Shown here: positions 1 through 5,898 of the stretch, in pieces
Layout: each line of letters begins with the position of its first letter
How positions within the stretch are numbered: the first letter of the stretch is position 1
Source: JBGTLA01 sp041744375
GTDB taxonomy: Bacteria > Actinomycetota > Acidimicrobiia > Spongiisociales > ZC4RG35
Direction: 5' to 3'
DNA length: 8,253 nt
Assembly: GCA_041744375.1 (NCBI GenBank)
Contig: JBGTLA010000082.1
Span: forward strand, 1-8,253
The notes under the pieces: model-generated
Databases searched by the model: none
Seen by the model: the letters and a program-made list of their open reading frames with translations, nothing else
What the model was told of the DNA's origin: nothing
Made by a program: the position numbers and the translations under genes

Positions 1-409
1 CGGCCCGTACGGCGGCGTGCTCGACGGCGGTGGGGTCCGAGTGGAGGAACGTGAGGCCGTCGATGCCGATGTGGTCACCTCCGGCGTTCACCGCCGCCTC
101 GAGGAGCTGTGACACGCTGGCGCCCGATCCGTCGACGAGACCGACCACGGCTCGGATCGCAGTCTCGGCCCGGAAGGCCTGGGGCTGGTCCTGGCGACGG
201 TGGTCGACTTGGATCGTGAAACGGGCGGTGGATACCTCGTCGGCTCCCCCCCCGGAGAGGGCGTCCATGACGGCCCGGGCCGCCTGAGACATACCGTCTG
301 TGGCCTCGGCCACCGAAGGAGCCGCGGCCCCCACTCGCAGGTCGAGGTGGCAGGTGTCGGGCTCCGCTCCGCTGGTGCCGGTCCCCAACACCGAGATGTG
401 GCGCTGCAT
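1..409 (-). CDS. SIMPL-domain (DUF541) protein, C-terminus cut by window edge
   Basis: The frame is open from an ATG at 409 to the left edge and gives 136 residues of the N-terminal part. It begins with MQRHISVLGTG and continues with an alternating strand/helix pattern: a strand with PDTCHLDLRVG (about residues 18-28), a helix with AARAVMDAL, the strand STARFTIQVDHR (about 60-71), then a 'FRAETAIRAVVGLVDGSG' segment and 'AAVNAGGDHIGIDGLTF'. This order (G.G....PD...L..GV, then a helix, then T..F.I.P/D, then Y.A...I.V.V.D, then AGA..I.GI.F) is that of the SIMPL/DUF541 family. Those proteins are small, often exported or periplasmic, and oligomeric, and their biochemical role is poorly defined. 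No signal peptide is visible here, so it may be cytoplasmic. No strong Shine-Dalgarno precedes the ATG. The gene diverges from the small membrane protein at 470 across 60 bases. The family call rests on pattern and was not confirmed by a profile search. Confidence 0.8.
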   Translation of the reverse strand, partial: MQRHISVLGTGTSGAEPDTCHLDLRVGAAAPSVAEATDGMSQAARAVMDALSGGGADEVSTARFTIQVDHRRQDQPQAFRAETAIRAVVGLVDGSGASVSQLLEAAVNAGGDHIGIDGLTFLHSDPTAVEHAAVRA

Positions 410-469
410 GGACGAAGCCTATCGGTCGCCGAGGCGGGTGTGCCCACGGGACGGCAGTAAGGTCCGAGA

Positions 470-661
470 ATGCTGACATCACCCAAGGCGTGGGCGGGGA
501 TCCTGTTGGTGGTAGTGGGGCTGCTGTGGCTGTTCCAGGGCCTGGGCCTGGTGGGCGGAAGCGTCATGACCGGCGTGACCCTGTGGGCCATCGTGGGCCC
601 GGTAGTGGCGGCGGTGGGAGTGGCATTGATCGTGGCGGCTGGGCGCACAGACCGGCCCTGA
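470..661 (+). CDS. Small two-helix membrane protein (63 aa)
   Basis: The product is a 63-residue protein made almost entirely of two hydrophobic segments. The first spans roughly residues 8-28 (AGILLVVVGLLWLFQGLG). A short glycine/serine turn with GGSVMTG follows, and the second segment spans roughly 37-57 (LWAIVGPVVAAVGVALIVAA). It ends in a short polar tail, GRTDRP. The pattern W..LLLVVVG..W..QG.G...GGS.MTG...WA..G is one I recognise from unnamed small membrane proteins common in actinobacteria. No function is known to me. A purine-rich AAGG at 459-462 precedes the ATG at a workable distance, which supports this start. The stop lies 6 bases before the end of the convergent alkyltransferase-like gene, so there is no room for a separate terminator. 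It probably sits in the cytoplasmic membrane; a role as a small subunit or stress protein would be a guess. Confidence 0.75.
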   Translation: MLTSPKAWAGILLVVVGLLWLFQGLGLVGGSVMTGVTLWAIVGPVVAAVGVALIVAAGRTDRP

Positions 662-667
662 CACGCC

Positions 668-937
668 TCACCATCTCACCCGCAGGCCGGTCACTTTCAC
701 CCCTTCGGCCCGCAGCAGCTTCGCCTGTTGGCGCGGCTCCGGTGAACGCAGATAACCGCCGGCGCCGACCACTCGCCACCAAGGGACATCCACCGTCGTG
801 CGCCCGATGAGTGTGCCGACGGCCCTGGCTGCTCCGGGAAACCCGGCTTGTTCGGCCACCTCACCGTAGGTGACCACTTCGCCCGCCCCCAGCGCCTGGA
901 GCGTCCGGATCACGGCGTCTTCGAAACCGTCTCGCAC
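668..937 (-). CDS. Alkyltransferase-like protein (ATL; MGMT-fold DNA-binding protein without the reactive Cys)
   Basis: This 89-residue protein is the C-terminal DNA-binding half of the O6-alkylguanine-DNA alkyltransferase fold. Visible elements are EVVTYGEVAEQAG (about 20-32) with the base-flipping tyrosine Y24; GAARAVGTLIG (35-45) with the expected arginine finger R38; and the active-site loop VPWWRVV (51-57). In true alkyltransferases that loop reads PCHRV. Here the acceptor Cys is Trp (W53), so it cannot accept alkyl groups. The family instead binds O6-alkylguanine lesions, bends the DNA and hands them to nucleotide excision repair. The length is typical of short actinobacterial ATLs. The start is a GTG at 937 with no clear Shine-Dalgarno. 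It lies 16 bases after the enoyl-CoA hydratase stop, so the two are probably co-transcribed, although no functional link is evident. Confidence 0.9.
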   Translation of the reverse strand: MRDGFEDAVIRTLQALGAGEVVTYGEVAEQAGFPGAARAVGTLIGRTTVDVPWWRVVGAGGYLRSPEPRQQAKLLRAEGVKVTGLRVRW

Positions 938-953
938 CGGGCCAGTGTGGCGC

Positions 954-1757
954 CTAATCGGTGGTGTCCAACCCGAACGCCTCCCACGAGTCGGCCCCCG
1001 CCGCGTACCTGTCCCGGATGGTCCGGGCGCGCTCCAGGTTGGTCGGGTCGGAGAGCCGCTCGACGAACGTCCGGGTCTCTCGTTTCAGGGCGTCCCGATA
1101 GGAGAGCTCCCGGGCTCCCTTGACGACGTCCTTGGCCATGGCCAGGGCCCCCGGGGGCGCCTTCGTCAGCCGCACCGCCCACGCCAACGCCTGTTCGACG
1201 GCCGTGCCGGACGACACGATACGGTGGACGAGACCCAGCTCGTAGGCCCGGTGGGCGGTGACGGGACGTCCGTCGAGGATCATCTCCAGGGCGGCTGCTT
1301 CCCCGGCAATGCGGGATATCTGCCCGGCTCCACCCACGGTCGAGACCCCAACCCGCACCTCGGGCTGGCCGAAGTGCGCCGTCTCGGACGCCACCCGCAG
1401 ATCGCACGCCAACGCCAGCTCACATCCCCCACCCCAGGCCTGCCCGTCGACGGCGGCGATCGACACCATCGGCCCCAGGTCGAGGATCTGTTTGACTCGC
1501 AACCCTGCCATAGCGTCCCCCGAGGGTGTGCCACCCCCGAACTGCTCGACGATGTCGTCGAGGCTGCCGTGGGACACGAAGTAGTCGCCGAGGGTGGAAC
1601 CCACCACCACCACCTCACAACCACGGTCGGCTACTTCGCCCAGCGCTCGTTCCAGTTCCTCGTTCAGGGCCCAGGTCAAGAAGTTGCGGTGACCGTCATC
1701 GATGAGCACCAACCCGACACCGGCCGAGGGATAGGAGATGGTGAGAGTCGAGTTCAT
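954..1757 (-). CDS. Enoyl-CoA hydratase/isomerase (crotonase) family protein
   Basis: The 267-residue product has the crotonase fold. The core motif VDGQAWGGGCELALACDLRVAS (starting at 103) is followed by FGQPEVRVG. Both acid/base glutamates of hydratases are present: E113 in GGGCELAL and E133 in QPEV. This favours hydration of 2-enoyl-CoA (or the reverse) over isomerase-only or inactive members. G110 should provide one oxyanion-hole amide; the other falls in the less canonical loop around SHGSLDDI (62-69). A glycine-rich GGAGQISRIAG segment and a C-terminal helical part (about 190-267) match the family. The ATG at 1757 was chosen because GGAGAG lies directly upstream and the family-typical N-terminus starts there. 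The reading frame extends further upstream to 2081, but that part is across the divergent promoter and inside the deacetylase gene. The physiological substrate cannot be read from sequence. Confidence 0.92.
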   Translation of the reverse strand: MNSTLTISYPSAGVGLVLIDDGHRNFLTWALNEELERALGEVADRGCEVVVVGSTLGDYFVSHGSLDDIVEQFGGGTPSGDAMAGLRVKQILDLGPMVSIAAVDGQAWGGGCELALACDLRVASETAHFGQPEVRVGVSTVGGAGQISRIAGEAAALEMILDGRPVTAHRAYELGLVHRIVSSGTAVEQALAWAVRLTKAPPGALAMAKDVVKGARELSYRDALKRETRTFVERLSDPTNLERARTIRDRYAAGADSWEAFGLDTTD

Positions 1758-1910
1758 CTCTCCAAAACTAGCCCTGAATCCTGGGCGTAGGCGGGTCGAC
1801 CCATGGAAGCGGCCGCTCGTTGGCCGAGGCCGGTCGACGGCGGTGAGAATGTGGTACACAACTGTCCCCACGGCGGGAGAGGCGATGAAGAAACCATCCG
1901 GGACGGACAC
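1758..1910. promoter_or_regulatory. Divergent intergenic region between hydratase and deacetylase genes
   Basis: These 153 bases separate two genes that start away from each other, so they must hold promoters for both. No convincing -35/-10 pair was found. The one small symmetric element is TGTG-GTA-CACA at 1850-1860 (4-base arms, 3-base spacer), which could be an operator half-site pair but is short enough to be chance. The strong purine stretch GGGAGAGG at 1875-1882 belongs to the putative leader ORF beginning at 1885. Confidence 0.4.
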
Positions 1911-1914
1911 ATGA
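1885..1914 (+). CDS. Putative nine-codon leader ORF coupled to the deacetylase start
   Basis: An ATG at 1885 follows a strong ribosome-binding sequence (GGGAG at 1875-1879, five bases upstream). It encodes only MKKPSGTDT before a TGA at 1912-1914. That stop overlaps the deacetylase ATG at 1911 in an ATGA arrangement. The deacetylase ATG itself has only a weak purine stretch (GGGACGG) before it. This suggests translation is initiated at 1885 and passed on by termination-reinitiation. Alternatively, 1885 is just a chance ATG near a Shine-Dalgarno that really serves 1911 over a long spacing. The peptide sequence itself suggests no function. Confidence 0.35.
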   Translation: MKKPSGTDT

Positions 1915-2699
1915 GCCTGGTCCGTCGCGGCCTCCACAGCGCCTTCGCCGCCGTCGACACCTTCCTGCCCCGTCTGCGGGGGCCCCGCATCCTCATCTAC
2001 CACCAGGTCGGCTCGGGACGCTCCCACGAGATGAACGTTCCCACCGAGGTGTTCGCCCGCCACCTGGATTGGCTGGCACACTTCGGCGACATCGTTTCCC
2101 TGGAAGAGGCGGTGGAGCGGAGAGGCGAGCCGGAAGCAGAACGCCTCTCTGTGCTCACCTTCGACGACGGCTACGCCGACGTCTACCGCAACGCCTTCCC
2201 CCTGCTCCAGCGACGGAGCATCCCCTTCACCCTCTACCTCACGAGCGGGCCGATCGAATCACCCGACGACTTCCCGCACTGGCCGGGCGAGCCCCTCACC
2301 TGGGACCAGGCCAAGGCGATGCACAACTCGGGTCTCATGACCCTGGGAGCCCACACCCACACCCATCCCGACCTCCGCCACGTCGATGAGGCGACGGCCA
2401 CGAGAGAGGTGGAGATCTCCAACGAACTCATCGAGAGCCGGGTAGGCGCCACCCCGAGACACTTCACCTATCCGAAAGGCTGGTGGTCTCAGACCGCCGA
2501 CCCGGCCGTACGCTCCGGCTACGACACCGCCACCGTGGGGATGGGCCCATCCATCACCGCCACGTCGGACCTTCATACCCTGGGCCGGGTGTCGGTCATG
2601 CACAGCGACCCCCAGTTCGCCTTCCGGCGCAAGATGATCACCGGCGGCCGCACCGAGGCCAAAGCCCGGCGCTTCCGCCACCGCTACGTCGGTCCGTGA
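1911..2699 (+). CDS. Polysaccharide deacetylase family protein (NodB / CE4 domain)
   Basis: The 262-residue protein carries the NodB homology domain of metal-dependent N- or O-deacetylases. In order: RILIYHQVG (26-34), typical of the PgaB/IcaB-like subset; motif 1 LTFDDGYAD (82-90) with the catalytic base and metal aspartates D85/D86; motif 2 GAHTHTHPDL (146-155) supplying metal-binding H148 and H152; motif 3 TYPKG (186-190); and the late strand segment YDTATVG (204-210). The key residues are intact, so it is probably active on an N-acetylated or O-acylated cell-surface glycan. The substrate is unknown. No clear signal peptide or membrane anchor is visible at the N-terminus (MSLVRRGLHSAFAAVD). 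The reading frame could begin at an ATG at 1803, but the conserved part and the ATGA junction favour 1911. No glycosyltransferase neighbour is present. Its 3' end overlaps the convergent membrane-protein gene by 16 bases. Confidence 0.9.
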   Translation: MSLVRRGLHSAFAAVDTFLPRLRGPRILIYHQVGSGRSHEMNVPTEVFARHLDWLAHFGDIVSLEEAVERRGEPEAERLSVLTFDDGYADVYRNAFPLLQRRSIPFTLYLTSGPIESPDDFPHWPGEPLTWDQAKAMHNSGLMTLGAHTHTHPDLRHVDEATATREVEISNELIESRVGATPRHFTYPKGWWSQTADPAVRSGYDTATVGMGPSITATSDLHTLGRVSVMHSDPQFAFRRKMITGGRTEAKARRFRHRYVGP

Positions 2700-3571
2700 T
2701 CGGCGGCACGCTCGGTTAGCAGAAGTCTGAGGACGATGAGACCGATCGCCAGGGCTGAGGCGGCGATCACCGCTGCCTCAGCCACATCGGTGCGCAGCCC
2801 CGCTACTCGGCTGCATACGCCGACCAATGCTAGGTGCAGCAGGACCAGTCCGGGCCAGCGCCCCTCGACAAAGTTCCGCCGTGGCCATCGGGCCAGCGGA
2901 ACCAGAGTGAACACTCCCAGGCAGGCCAAGCCGCCGACTATGGAAGCGGGCCTCCCCGTTCCTCCCGCTGCGGTCGACCAGGCCAGCAACCCGACGGCGG
3001 CGTAGCTTCCCCCCGCGCCCAGGCGCGCCAGGTTCAACGGCCAGCCCAGCACGACGAGGGGGGCAGCTGTCCCGGCCAACACGAGCATCTCCTCGGTGTC
3101 GGGAACGTTCACATAGATCCCGGCCACCGTGATGGCCCAGAGCAGGGGTGCGAGCGTCGGCCACTCCAGTTCCCCATCGGTTGCCGCCACCAAGCTGGCA
3201 CCAACGGCGATAGCTGAAACGACCAGCCAGGGAACCCAGGTGGGGCCGCTCAAGCCGCTCTGGTGCCCGATGAGCCAGGCTCCCACCCCGGCGGCACCCA
3301 GGCGTACAGACGGAATATGCCCGAGCTGGGGATGGACGAGGCCGGCCAGGGCCAACAGGGTAAGGCCCACGATCAGTTCGAGGTGTGTCCCCCACGCCAG
3401 CGCTGCTCCGCCGGCGCCGGCCCACAAGAGGCCAACAATGGGTGCGGAGCGGACTTTGGAGCGGCGCCACCACATAGCGACGAGAAGGCCAACTGCCACG
3501 GCCATCAGTCCACTGCGCAGCCCGGTGACGAACTCAGGTGAGACAAGAGCGTCAAGGACAACCCGGGGCAC
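2684..3571 (-). CDS. Polytopic membrane protein of unknown function (about 10-11 helices)
   Basis: The 295-residue product has hydrophobic segments at roughly residues 20-35, 43-61, 64-81, 89-103, 112-130, 141-157, 162-179, 190-202, 211-227, 241-257 and 266-285. They are separated by short loops, with arginine-rich ones such as WWRRSKVR (34-41) and RWPRRN (228-233) that should face the cytoplasm. No catalytic motif, transporter signature or family hallmark was recognised. The conserved-looking charged spot is VPDTEE (156-161) between two helices. The start is a GTG at 3571; an internal ATG at residue 23 would remove part of the first helix and is less likely. The gene is convergent with the deacetylase and overlaps its 3' end by 16 bases. 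Its 5' end is 128 bases from the first Tat-protein gene, which diverges from it. It may be an integral part of a cell-envelope process, but nothing in the sequence proves that. Confidence 0.78.
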   Translation of the reverse strand: MPRVVLDALVSPEFVTGLRSGLMAVAVGLLVAMWWRRSKVRSAPIVGLLWAGAGGAALAWGTHLELIVGLTLLALAGLVHPQLGHIPSVRLGAAGVGAWLIGHQSGLSGPTWVPWLVVSAIAVGASLVAATDGELEWPTLAPLLWAITVAGIYVNVPDTEEMLVLAGTAAPLVVLGWPLNLARLGAGGSYAAVGLLAWSTAAGGTGRPASIVGGLACLGVFTLVPLARWPRRNFVEGRWPGLVLLHLALVGVCSRVAGLRTDVAEAAVIAASALAIGLIVLRLLLTERAADHGPT

Positions 3572-3623
3572 ATCTCGGACCCTACAGAGCCCCGCCGCAG
3601 CGGGCCGACCAAGCCTCCTGAAT

Positions 3624-3639
3624 TACGACGAGTGTCGTA
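3624..3639. promoter_or_regulatory. Perfect 16-bp dyad upstream of the Tat-protein operon (candidate operator)
   Basis: TACGAC-GAGT-GTCGTA is a perfect inverted repeat of 6-base arms with a 4-base spacer. It sits 60 bases before the ATG at 3700, in the divergent region shared with the membrane-protein gene. A second, looser dyad, GTCAG (3653-3657) with CTGAC (3667-3671), follows it. The position fits a repressor or activator site controlling the secreted-protein genes. The LuxR-type protein encoded at 6496-7107 is a possible ligand, but this is untested. Confidence 0.4.
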
Positions 3640-3699
3640 TCGACTGGATTGGGTCAGTTCCGTAGCCTGACGGTGTACATGAAGCGTCGGGGGGTTGAT

Positions 3700-4350
3700 A
3701 TGTCTGAGCAAGCACCGAGTCAAGGCCTCACTCGCCGGGAAATGATCCGCAAAGGGGCGCTCTTGGGTGGAACCGTCATGTGGGTCACCCCCATTGTCCA
3801 AACCGTGGGCATGAGTCGGGCTCTCGCCCAGACGCCGAGCGATACCTGCACAGAGCAATTCGCGGCGTCAGTTCGGGCTTCAGGCCAGGGAACACGTCGG
3901 GATGGCCAATCCATCGCCCTCAACGACCCTATCGGTGGGGCACCGCGTACGAATCCGGACAACGCCACTGGTGACAACGACAGGATCTTCAGCTTGGGCT
4001 TCAAGTTGCCGGGTCATCCACCAGGCGGCTTCATCGAACTCGAGTTCGCCGAGCGTGCGTACTCGACAACCGGGTCCGAAGTCGTGGTTATTGAAACGAC
4101 CATTGGACGTGACGATTATCCGGAAGAATCGGCAGAGGTCTTTGTATCGCAGGATGGTATTAGCTGGGGTTCGTCTATTGGAACTGCGAGCAGCAAGAAT
4201 GCCGATGGCGTGACCATGCTCAGCTTCCCTCAACTATGGATCAAGTTCGTGCGCCTGGTCGATATCACGCCTCTGGAAAACTTCCCGACTCCAACGTACG
4301 ACAACGCCGACGGATTTGATGTCAGGGCAGTGAAGGTCGCTTGTCCATGA
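3700..4350 (+). CDS. Tat-exported protein 1 with a beta-rich, lectin-like (galactose-binding-like) mature domain
   Basis: The 216-residue protein starts with a twin-arginine signal: LTRREMIRKG (10-19) with R12/R13, then a hydrophobic stretch with LLGGTVMWVTPIVQ, and a signal-peptidase site ALA-Q (cleavage after A43). The mature part is beta-rich, with SLGF (98-101), GGFIELEF (109-116), VVVIETT (128-134), YPEESAEVFVSQDGISW (140-156), FVRLVDIT (183-190) and DGFDVRAV (204-211). This order is familiar from carbohydrate- or surface-binding beta-sandwich domains of bacterial secreted proteins. No enzymatic residues stand out. The mature part has two cysteines, C50 and C215, which could form one disulfide joining the ends. 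ATG 3700 was chosen because a G-rich stretch precedes it and it matches the layout of the next gene; an in-frame ATG at 3679 would add seven residues. Its stop is 26 bases before the second Tat gene, so they form an operon. The A+T-richer composition differs from the left flank. Confidence 0.87.
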   Translation: MSEQAPSQGLTRREMIRKGALLGGTVMWVTPIVQTVGMSRALAQTPSDTCTEQFAASVRASGQGTRRDGQSIALNDPIGGAPRTNPDNATGDNDRIFSLGFKLPGHPPGGFIELEFAERAYSTTGSEVVVIETTIGRDDYPEESAEVFVSQDGISWGSSIGTASSKNADGVTMLSFPQLWIKFVRLVDITPLENFPTPTYDNADGFDVRAVKVACP

Positions 4351-4376
4351 GACGCTAACGATAAGAGGGGAACGAG

Positions 4377-4901
4377 ATGTCACGATCTGAACTTTCACGA
4401 AGGGACTTCCTGAAGAGGGGTACCGTATTGGGTGGTGCCGTGGTGTGGGCTACACCAATCGTGCAGATTGTTGGCATGAGGCCGGCCCTGGCGCAGGACG
4501 TGAGCGGCTGCGACAAGATCTACGCCATCAAGATCAACATCGTCGGAGATGTTGGGGACGAGCCCCCGCCAACGGTGGATTGCGAGAATATTGAAGATCA
4601 GACAGCTGGCAGTCCGCCGGCTGCCTGCATCACCACTCCAGAAGAGACAGCCGGCGACCCCTGCGACAAGATCGCAACGGTTGATTTTGAAGACGACAAA
4701 GTGTGGACGATTCGGTTCACTGAAGGGTGTGAGTATCAGGACGGGGCCGTTGGGCTCAAGCCTGGAGGGGGTCCGGCCTGTGCTCCCGATGAAGATTGGG
4801 ATGTCACGGAGCACGCCGATGGCCGCGGACTGACGTTTACTTATCGCGGGGATGACGGCGCGATTTCGCACGTTGAGTTCGTGTTCTGCTGCAACCACTG
4901 A
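4377..4901 (+). CDS. Tat-exported protein 2, small cysteine-rich secreted protein
   Basis: This 174-residue protein has a textbook Tat motif SRRDFLKRG (7-15), a hydrophobic stretch with LGGAVVWATPIVQ, and a cleavage site ALA-Q after A39. The leader is nearly the same as that of the preceding gene (20 of 33 positions identical from RR to ALAQ), yet the mature parts are unrelated. The mature region is acidic and holds eight cysteines (45, 69, 84, 96, 118, 135, 171, 172), enough for four disulfides, and ends with the pair in FCCNH. A CDKI motif occurs twice (45-48 and 96-99), hinting at an old internal duplication. Folding before export, as Tat allows, would fit a disulfide or cofactor protein. 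I do not recognise the family. A strong ribosome-binding site (AGAGGGG near 4363-4369) precedes the ATG, 26 bases after the first Tat gene. Confidence 0.86.
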   Translation: MSRSELSRRDFLKRGTVLGGAVVWATPIVQIVGMRPALAQDVSGCDKIYAIKINIVGDVGDEPPPTVDCENIEDQTAGSPPAACITTPEETAGDPCDKIATVDFEDDKVWTIRFTEGCEYQDGAVGLKPGGGPACAPDEDWDVTEHADGRGLTFTYRGDDGAISHVEFVFCCNH

Positions 4902-4921
4902 GGGCCCGCCGAGCACCAAGT

Positions 4922-4999
4922 GACACCTATGCGCACGATCCCGGCTGGACGGTGACTGGGCCAACGGACGATTCGTCGTGGAGCGTCCGATTCTCAGGA
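4922..4999 (+). pseudogene. Possible remnant of a third Tat-protein C-terminal domain
   Basis: In the +2 frame the bases just after the second Tat gene read DTYAHDPGWTVTGPTDDSS and then WSVRFSG. Protein 2 has the stretch DWDVT...D....TFTYRG at residues 140-158. The two align without gaps over 19 positions: W, V, T, D and G fall at the same places, with T/S, F/V and Y/F replacements near the end. No start codon, ribosome-binding site or signal sequence belongs to it, and its end runs into the stop of the convergent kinase gene (4994-4996). It therefore reads as a decayed duplicate tail rather than a gene. The match is short and could be coincidence. Confidence 0.25.
4965..4989. terminator. Weak hairpin between convergent Tat-protein and kinase operons
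   Basis: CGGACG (4965-4970) and CGTCCG (4984-4989) form a perfect 6-base stem around a 13-base loop, in the 92-base gap where the Tat operon and the kinase operon end toward each other. There is no T-run on either side, so if it stops transcription it does so weakly. It also overlaps the possible remnant described for 4922-4999. Confidence 0.2.
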
Positions 5000-5854
5000 C
5001 AACGATTGGCGCCCAAGTCGCTCCCGGATCACAGCTGCAGCCGTGACTGGGTGGTCGTAGAACAATCGCCAAACTCGCGCCTGCGACGCCAGAGCTGCCG
5101 CTAGCCGAAAAGCCTCTTGGCCAAGCTTGTAGTGATTGAACGACAGCGTCAACAAGGCGACCATCGCCTCGGAAGCGGCCACCTCCTGCAATTCGACCCT
5201 GTCGTGGCCGAACTGCGAAAGCACAATATGGCGTAGGGACAGTCGGGAGGTCGCGGCGTCTCCACCTAAGTCCTGTGCCGTTACCAGGCTCTCAAGACCG
5301 GAGCCTGCAACACTCATTTCGGGTAGGGACAACCCGAGCAGCTCGACGCTGCGATCGCTCAGAGCGATCGGTTTCGGATAGGGAATCACGAGTCCGTTCC
5401 TCACATCGATGCAGAGGGCCTCGTCACTGACATAGTCGAAGCCAGCTTCCACGCAGGCAGCAGTCAGCGTCGACTTGCCGCCTCCTGACGTATTAGGAAA
5501 GGCGATAGCCTCGCCGTCCAGGGAAATCACACCGGCATGGACGGCGAAACCGTCGAATTCATCAATGGCTTGACGGTTGAGAGACGTCACAAGGCGTGTC
5601 AGTGCCGATCCCAGACTTCCGGCAGGTCCCACACGCCGACAATCCCGGTAGACAAGAATCTCCCCGTCGCCGACGGCTCTCTTCACGGCTCTCGCCTCGG
5701 CGAGGGCGAAGCGGCGGCTGGCCGGTACGCCCACCCTGTGATCCAGCAAGAAATGCTCTAGCACTCGATCTACCGGGGCCAAATACTCCGAATCGGTCGC
5801 CCGGACGGCGAACCGCGTCCCAAGGATCTCAAAATATGATTCTGCGACCCACAC
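4994..5854 (-). CDS. HPr kinase-like P-loop protein (HprK-related kinase)
   Basis: The 286-residue product resembles the C-terminal kinase domain of HprK and its 'HprK-related' offshoots in peptide-modification clusters. Visible motifs are FAVHAGVI (103-110), with H106 where HprK has its catalytic-loop His; the Walker A loop FPNTSGGGKSTL (119-130); YVSDEAL (141-147), matching the acidic 'ADD' segment of HprK; and YPKPIALS (159-166). The N-terminal 100 residues lack the usual HprK regulatory domain. The family phosphorylates Ser/Thr of a protein or peptide; in some lasso-peptide systems the homologue phosphorylates the peptide's C-terminal serine. The gene is last in the regulator-PqqD-PqqD-kinase operon, 44 bases after PqqD-like protein B. 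The only possible start in this frame is GTG 5854, because a TGA lies in frame at 5876-5878. The Shine-Dalgarno GGGAGG (5869-5874) is 14 bases away, an unusually long spacing. The third position of codons is less GC-rich than in the left flank. Confidence 0.84.
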   Translation of the reverse strand: MWVAESYFEILGTRFAVRATDSEYLAPVDRVLEHFLLDHRVGVPASRRFALAEARAVKRAVGDGEILVYRDCRRVGPAGSLGSALTRLVTSLNRQAIDEFDGFAVHAGVISLDGEAIAFPNTSGGGKSTLTAACVEAGFDYVSDEALCIDVRNGLVIPYPKPIALSDRSVELLGLSLPEMSVAGSGLESLVTAQDLGGDAATSRLSLRHIVLSQFGHDRVELQEVAASEAMVALLTLSFNHYKLGQEAFRLAAALASQARVWRLFYDHPVTAAAVIRERLGRQSLS

Positions 5855-5898
5855 GAGGTTGCTGAGATCCTCCCTTCAACCGGGCTTTTGATGGATCC

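Noticed and set aside
88..648. A 186-codon minus-strand frame
   Set aside because: It runs across both the SIMPL gene and the small membrane-protein gene in other frames, and its translation is a low-complexity Pro/Arg/Ser mixture.
870..1790. A 306-codon open frame on the plus strand
   Set aside because: It lies opposite the enoyl-CoA hydratase, whose catalytic motifs are intact. Its own translation is proline/arginine/histidine-rich with no domain pattern, as expected of an antisense frame in GC-rich DNA.
1758..2081. Longer hydratase with an extra 108-residue N-terminus
   Set aside because: The extension has no crotonase character, crosses the divergent promoter and lies antisense to the deacetylase. 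ATG 1757 has its own ribosome-binding sequence.
2778..3473. A 231-codon minus-strand frame inside the membrane-protein gene
   Set aside because: It is a shifted frame of the same strand. The membrane-protein frame gives regular hydrophobic helices, while this one is arginine/glycine-rich without structure.
4395..5072. A 225-codon minus-strand frame opposite Tat protein 2
   Set aside because: The plus strand has a perfect Tat signal, cleavage site and ribosome-binding site. The antisense translation has no recognisable feature and also overlaps the kinase end.
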